A DNA stretch of 64,000 nt. Origin: Pseudoduganella flava (GTDB taxonomy: Bacteria; Pseudomonadota; Gammaproteobacteria; Burkholderiales; Burkholderiaceae_D). Made by a program: the position numbers and the translations under genes. The notes beneath the pieces were generated by a model. It did no database searches. It was given only the letters and a program-made list of their open reading frames with translations, and had not been told where the DNA came from. This document shows positions 60,690 to 64,000 of the stretch, piece by piece. The number at the start of each line of letters is the position of its first letter. The stretch's first letter is position 1. Location: NCBI RefSeq assembly GCF_007830495.1, contig NZ_VLKW01000010.1:224205-288204 (forward strand). The letters run 5' to 3'.

Positions 60690-61403
60690 ATGAAAGCAAG
60701 CCCCTTTACCCAACGCGGCTTCACGCTGGTCGAGATCGCGATCGTGCTGATCGTCGTGGGCCTGTTGATCGGCGGCCTGATCACGCCGTTGTCGACGCAG
60801 CTGGAACAGCGCCGCTCTGCCGACACGCGCAAGGCGCTCGACGAGGCGCGCGAGGCGCTGGTCGGCTACGCGGTGCGCAACGGCCACCTGCCCTGCCCGG
60901 CCATCTCGGCCGCGAACGGCCTGGAAGACCGCGCGGGCGACCGCTGCACGAACGAGCGCCGCACCGGCTTCTTGCCATGGGCCACGCTCGGCACGGCGAA
61001 ACTGGATTCGTGGGGCCGCATCTTCCTGTACAGCGTGACGCCGGACTTCGCCGACAGCGCCGCGCCGTTCCGCCTGTCGACACCGCGCGACATCACGGTG
61101 GCCACGCGCGATGCGGCCGGCAACCTGGTGGCCGCGACGGCGCCGAACGACATCCCGGCCGTGATCATCTCGACCGGGAAGAACGGCTATGGCGGATTCT
61201 CCGACCTCGGCGTGCGGCTCGCCGATGCGGGCACCGGCAATGCCGACGAGAAGGCCAACCTGAACCCCATCGGCACCGCGTTCATCGCGCGCGGCGGCAG
61301 CGACAACGCCGCGCTGCCGGGCGGCGCGTTCGATGACGACGTGGTGTGGGTGTCGCCGAACATCCTGTTCAACCGGATGATCGCGGCGCGCCGGCTGCCA
61401 TGA
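60690..61403 (+). CDS. Prepilin with N-terminal cleavage/methylation motif
   Basis: A 237-residue prepilin: leader MKASPFTQRG, cleavage after Gly10, mature FTLVEIAIVLIVVGLLIGGL with Glu at +5. Head domain has TGFLPWATLGTAKLDSWGRIFLYSVTP (in two parts) and two cysteines (CPAIS, CTNE). It overlaps the ABC permease start by 4 bases. Confidence 0.85.
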   Translation: MKASPFTQRGFTLVEIAIVLIVVGLLIGGLITPLSTQLEQRRSADTRKALDEAREALVGYAVRNGHLPCPAISAANGLEDRAGDRCTNERRTGFLPWATLGTAKLDSWGRIFLYSVTPDFADSAAPFRLSTPRDITVATRDAAGNLVAATAPNDIPAVIISTGKNGYGGFSDLGVRLADAGTGNADEKANLNPIGTAFIARGGSDNAALPGGAFDDDVVWVSPNILFNRMIAARRLP

Positions 61404-62170
61404 CGGGAGCTGTCGGCGCATTGCGGGCGATCGCGGCCAGCACGGTGAAGGAGGCGCTGCGCAGCCGGCTCGCGTGGCTGCTGGCGGCGCTGCTGCTGGG
61501 GTCCGTGGCGCTGGCCGGCTTCCTGCAGGCGGCACTGCCCGGCGACGGGCGCGGCACGCAGGCCGTGCTGCTGGGCGCCCTGTTGCGGCTGGCCGCCGTG
61601 TGCGTGGCGGCCGTCTTCGCCGTCACGTCGCTGGTACGCGAATATCAGGACAAGCAGGCCGACCTGTTCATCGCCCTGCCCTACCCGCGCGCCACGTGGC
61701 TGCTGGGCCGCCTGGCCGGCTGCGGCGCGCTGGCGCTGCTGATCGCGTTGCCGGCCGGTGCGCTCGTGCTGCTGGTCGCGCCGCCGGGCCAGGCCGCGTT
61801 GTGGGCGCTGGCGCTGCTGGGCGAGACGTGGATCGTCGCGGCGTTCGCCGTGTTCTGCACGCTGACGTTGCAGCACGCGCTGCCGTCCTTGTGCGCCACG
61901 TACGGCTTCTACGTGCTCGCGCGCAGTGCCGCGGCACTGCAGCTGGCGGGCCACGACGCTGTCGCCGATACGAGCCAGGGCGTCATCGCCGCCGGCATCG
62001 ACGCGCTGGCGTTCGTGCTGCCGCGGCTGGACGCGTTCGCGCGCGGCGAATGGCTGGAGCACCATACGGGCAGCGCGGCCGACCTGGCATTCGTCGCGGC
62101 GCAGACGGCGATCTACGTGACGCTGCTGGCGCTGGCCGCGCTGTTCGACCTGTACCGCAAGGAGTTCTGA
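61400..62170 (+). CDS. ABC-2 type permease embedded in the pilus-like locus
   Basis: A 256-residue membrane protein with six predicted helices, of the NosY/ABC-2 permease type (KEALRSRLAWLLAALLLGS opening; VTSLVREYQDKQADLFIALP). The ATPase at 48910 is the natural partner. The ATG overlaps the prepilin stop by 4 bases, and its TGA overlaps the next ATG (TGATG), so the exporter gene is translated together with pilus genes. Confidence 0.88.
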   Translation: MTGAVGALRAIAASTVKEALRSRLAWLLAALLLGSVALAGFLQAALPGDGRGTQAVLLGALLRLAAVCVAAVFAVTSLVREYQDKQADLFIALPYPRATWLLGRLAGCGALALLIALPAGALVLLVAPPGQAALWALALLGETWIVAAFAVFCTLTLQHALPSLCATYGFYVLARSAAALQLAGHDAVADTSQGVIAAGIDALAFVLPRLDAFARGEWLEHHTGSAADLAFVAAQTAIYVTLLALAALFDLYRKEF

Positions 62171-62850
62171 TGCGCCGCCGCGTGCCCGCCGCCGTGGTTG
62201 TGCCGCTGCTGGCCGCGCTGGCCGCGCAACTGGCGCTGCATCGCGCGGCGCCGCCCTTGCTGGCGGCGCACGCACCGCTGCCGCCCGCCCCGCCGCCACT
62301 GCTGTTGCGCCTCGCGAGCCTTGGCGATGCGCCGGTCGCTGCCCGCCTCGCACTGCTCTACCTGCATGCTTACGACACGGGCCTGCCGTTGCGCGAACTG
62401 GACTACGGCCGCATCGTGCAATGGCTGGACGCCGCGCTGGCGCTCGATCCACACAGCCGCCAGCCACTGCTGGCCGCCACGCTGGTGTATGGCGCCGTGC
62501 CCGATGCCGCGCGGGTGCGCACGATGATCGGTTTCGTCGAACGGGCGTTTGCCGCCGACCCGGCGGAGCGCTGGCCGGCGATGGCGCAGGCCGCGCTGCT
62601 GGCGCGGCACCGGCTGCACGACATGGCGCTGGCGCGCCGCTGCGCGCAGGCGATCCGCGTGCGGGCGCCGAATGCGCCGGCGTGGGCGCGCGAGCTGGAG
62701 ATCTTCATCCTGCAGGACATGAATGAACTCGACAGCGCCCGCGCCGTGACGGGCGCGCTGCTGGAAAGCGGCACCGTGACCGATCCGGCCGAGGTGCGCT
62801 TCCTGGAACGGCGGCTGAAAGAGCTGGAACAAGCGGGCGCCGCACGGTAG
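62170..62850 (+). CDS. Anchored helical-repeat protein of unknown function
   Basis: A 226-residue protein with an N-terminal signal-anchor (about 5-22, proline/alanine rich after it) followed by TPR-like alpha-helical pairs (for example LDAALALDPHSRQPLLAATL, ARRCAQAIRVRAPNAPAWAR). No family is recognised. The start overlaps the permease stop (TGATG), so it may be a partner of the exporter. Confidence 0.75.
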   Translation: MRRRVPAAVVVPLLAALAAQLALHRAAPPLLAAHAPLPPAPPPLLLRLASLGDAPVAARLALLYLHAYDTGLPLRELDYGRIVQWLDAALALDPHSRQPLLAATLVYGAVPDAARVRTMIGFVERAFAADPAERWPAMAQAALLARHRLHDMALARRCAQAIRVRAPNAPAWARELEIFILQDMNELDSARAVTGALLESGTVTDPAEVRFLERRLKELEQAGAAR

Positions 62851-62921
62851 ATGCTGCGCAAAAGCGGCCGGGCTTGTAAGATGTGGCCTGAAAGCCCAAG
62901 CCATTGTATCGAGGAGTCATC

Positions 62922-63488
62922 ATGTCGCATTCCGGAGCGCGCGCGGCGCGCGGTTTCACGCTGGTCGAAATCGCCATCGTGCTTGTCATCATCGGCCTGC
63001 TGCTGGGCGGGGTGCTGAAGGGCCAGAGCCTGATCGACAACGCCAAGATCAAGAACGTGATCCAGCAATCGACGTCGCTGCAGGCCGCCGTCAACGCCTA
63101 CCAGGACAAGTTCCGCGCGCTGCCGGGCGACGACGCGCAGGCCACGGCCCACGTGCCCGGCACGAGCGGCAACGGCAACGGCGACGGCCAGATCGCCGAA
63201 TACCAGCTGGCGCCGCAGCACCTGGCGCTGGGCGGCTTCATCACGGGCTCGTTCAACGGCAGCACGGACTTCATGACGAGCGCCCAGGGCGGCGCCGTGT
63301 ACATCTACAACGACGTGATCGCGGGCCGCGGCGGCAACGGCATCCGCTTCGACAACCTGCCCGATTCGTTCTCCGAACAGCTGGACTCCAAACTGGACGA
63401 CGGCAAGCCCGACACGGGCGCCGTGCGCGCCACGGGGCCGTACACCAACAACGGCACCATCGTCACGCGCACCGCCGTGTTCTTCTGA
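62922..63488 (+). CDS. Prepilin, likely major pseudopilin
   Basis: A 188-residue prepilin: leader MSHSGARAARG, cleavage after Gly11, mature FTLVEIAIVLVIIGLLLGGV with Glu at +5 and a long continuous helix (KGQSLIDNAKIKNVIQQSTS...). GAGGAG precedes the ATG, a strong ribosome site, and the gene is set off by 71 bases, which fits a highly expressed subunit. Last gene of the second system. Confidence 0.85.
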   Translation: MSHSGARAARGFTLVEIAIVLVIIGLLLGGVLKGQSLIDNAKIKNVIQQSTSLQAAVNAYQDKFRALPGDDAQATAHVPGTSGNGNGDGQIAEYQLAPQHLALGGFITGSFNGSTDFMTSAQGGAVYIYNDVIAGRGGNGIRFDNLPDSFSEQLDSKLDDGKPDTGAVRATGPYTNNGTIVTRTAVFF

Positions 63489-63494
63489 CTGCCG

Positions 63495-63522
63495 AGCTCG
63501 TGTCCCTCTGGGGTCAGACCCG
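63495..63522. repeat. Half copy of the GAGCYCGTGTCC palindromic repeat
   Basis: GAGCTCGTGTCC, then GGGGTCAGACCC, right after the last prepilin stop; related to the three units at 29046-29235 but lacking the right outer arm. Another GGGTCAGACCC is at 63678-63688. Confidence 0.65.
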
Positions 63523-63528
63523 CCGGGG

Positions 63529-63595
63529 CGTAGCCGGGGTTCTAAGGACCGCCGGTCCTTGCCGGCGTAGCGGTGTGGGCTTGCAAGCCCACACT
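63529..63595. repeat. Two-hairpin structured repeat, copy 4
   Basis: Outer stem GCCGG with CCGGC, loop GGTTCT on the left and single G on the right, inner stem AAGGACC with GGTCCTT, then GTAGCG and a perfect 22-bp palindrome (63574-63595, centre TTGCAA). Same architecture as copies 1 and 3 at 28.8 kb though stem sequences differ. From 63596 to 63694 nothing gene-like is seen. Confidence 0.8.
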
Positions 63596-63694
63596 CCTCC
63601 CTGACCCCAGACTTTGCTTTTTGGGGTTCGCGGGCAGGCTACGTACCAGTTTCTTCAACCCCAAAACCCAACTTCTTGGGTCAGACCCGCCGGG

Positions 63695-63746
63695 TGTATG
63701 GTCGGGGGACATAGGTAACACATGTCGGGAGACATGGGTTACACAT
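63695..63746. mobile_element. Likely terminal region of an IS481-family element
   Basis: Two tandem 23-bp near-identical repeats (63701-63723 and 63724-63746, each GTCGGG...ACATNGGTNACACAT) precede the 3' end of the transposase gene. Such repeated sites near a terminus are where the transposase would bind. The exact tip (perhaps TGTATG at 63695) is inferred. Confidence 0.6.
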
Positions 63747-63758
63747 TGAAGCCGTATC

Positions 63759-64000
63759 TTACGATGGATTCTGGAGGTCTATCTGCCGGACTTTGTGCTT
63801 GCAGAAATAGACCTCTAGGACGCCGTCGGTACCGGTTGGGCGGATTGCCACCAGTTCGGCATACAAGCCTTCCCCGACGAAGAAGGATTGATTGCGGTAC
63901 GAGATGTAGCCCAGCTTGCTCACCTTCCGCACTTGGTCATCTGGAAGGTACTCGATAGGGGGCAATACCGATGGAAAAGATCGCCCACTGCACCGGTATC
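63759..64000 (-). CDS. IS481-family transposase, C-terminal end (partial)
   Basis: The minus-strand frame is open from the window edge to a stop at 63759 and encodes about 80 residues. FPSVLPPIEYLPDDQVRKV, ISYRNQSFFVGEGL and the closing VLEVYFCKHKVRQIDLQ match the C-terminal region of IS481 transposases. The DDE catalytic domain lies beyond the window. No frameshift in the visible part. Confidence 0.85.
   Translation of the reverse strand, partial: YRCSGRSFPSVLPPIEYLPDDQVRKVSKLGYISYRNQSFFVGEGLYAELVAIRPTGTDGVLEVYFCKHKVRQIDLQNPS

Noticed and set aside
62904..62921. Earlier start for the last prepilin
   Set aside because: The GAGGAG ribosome site and the short leader favour ATG 62922.

Overview
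The window looks like chromosome from a GC-rich betaproteobacterium of the Oxalobacteraceae (Massilia, Pseudoduganella or Duganella type). This is inferred from base composition, tight codon bias, the class I PHA synthase with a PhaR regulator, the pgeF-rluD/bamD arrangement, and the MSHA-type pilus genes. No rRNA, tRNA or CRISPR array was seen.

Region 1 (1-11.5 kb) is mixed housekeeping: the 3' end of mfd, serB, a MEDS-domain protein overlapping a hybrid histidine kinase, a class III CoA-transferase, tspO, a small cytochrome c, small proteins, a MauG-like di-heme protein, metC and rimO. Region 2 (11.6-21.2 kb) is an oligosaccharide-use locus. Six leftward genes (GH1 beta-glucosidase, sugar-binding protein, two permeases, a MalK-type ATPase, a TonB-dependent receptor) sit behind a good promoter with a perfect 20-bp LacI-type operator just downstream. 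A LacI-family gene faces the cluster from the far end. Region 3 (21.4-32.6 kb) holds a quinone-reductase-like flavoprotein with a divergent LysR regulator, phaR and phaC, pgeF-rluD, bamD, yaaA, a PIN-domain gene, a methionine-type aminotransferase and a degenerate HD-GYP protein.

Region 4 (32.6-48.8 kb) is a complete MSHA-type pilus locus read leftward: mshE-G-F-A-C-D-O-P-Q, then mshI-I2-J-K-L-M-N. Region 5 (48.9-63.5 kb) is divergent from it. It is a second, distantly related pilus or secretion machine with its own ExeA-type ATPase, secretin, TPR protein, GspE/MshE ATPase, inner-membrane GspF protein, GspL-like and PilO-like proteins, a small periplasmic protein and three prepilins. The genes for an ABC-2 exporter (ATPase first, permease near the end) and a small helical-repeat protein are built into the same run. 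No prepilin peptidase is present, so the systems must use one encoded elsewhere. This second locus is the best candidate for an undescribed system.

Intergenic regions carry at least four families of palindromic repeats. The most striking is a two-hairpin element (28.77-28.95 kb and 63.53-63.60 kb) whose stems change sequence but keep pairing. The right edge is the 3' end of an IS481-family element that runs out of the window.
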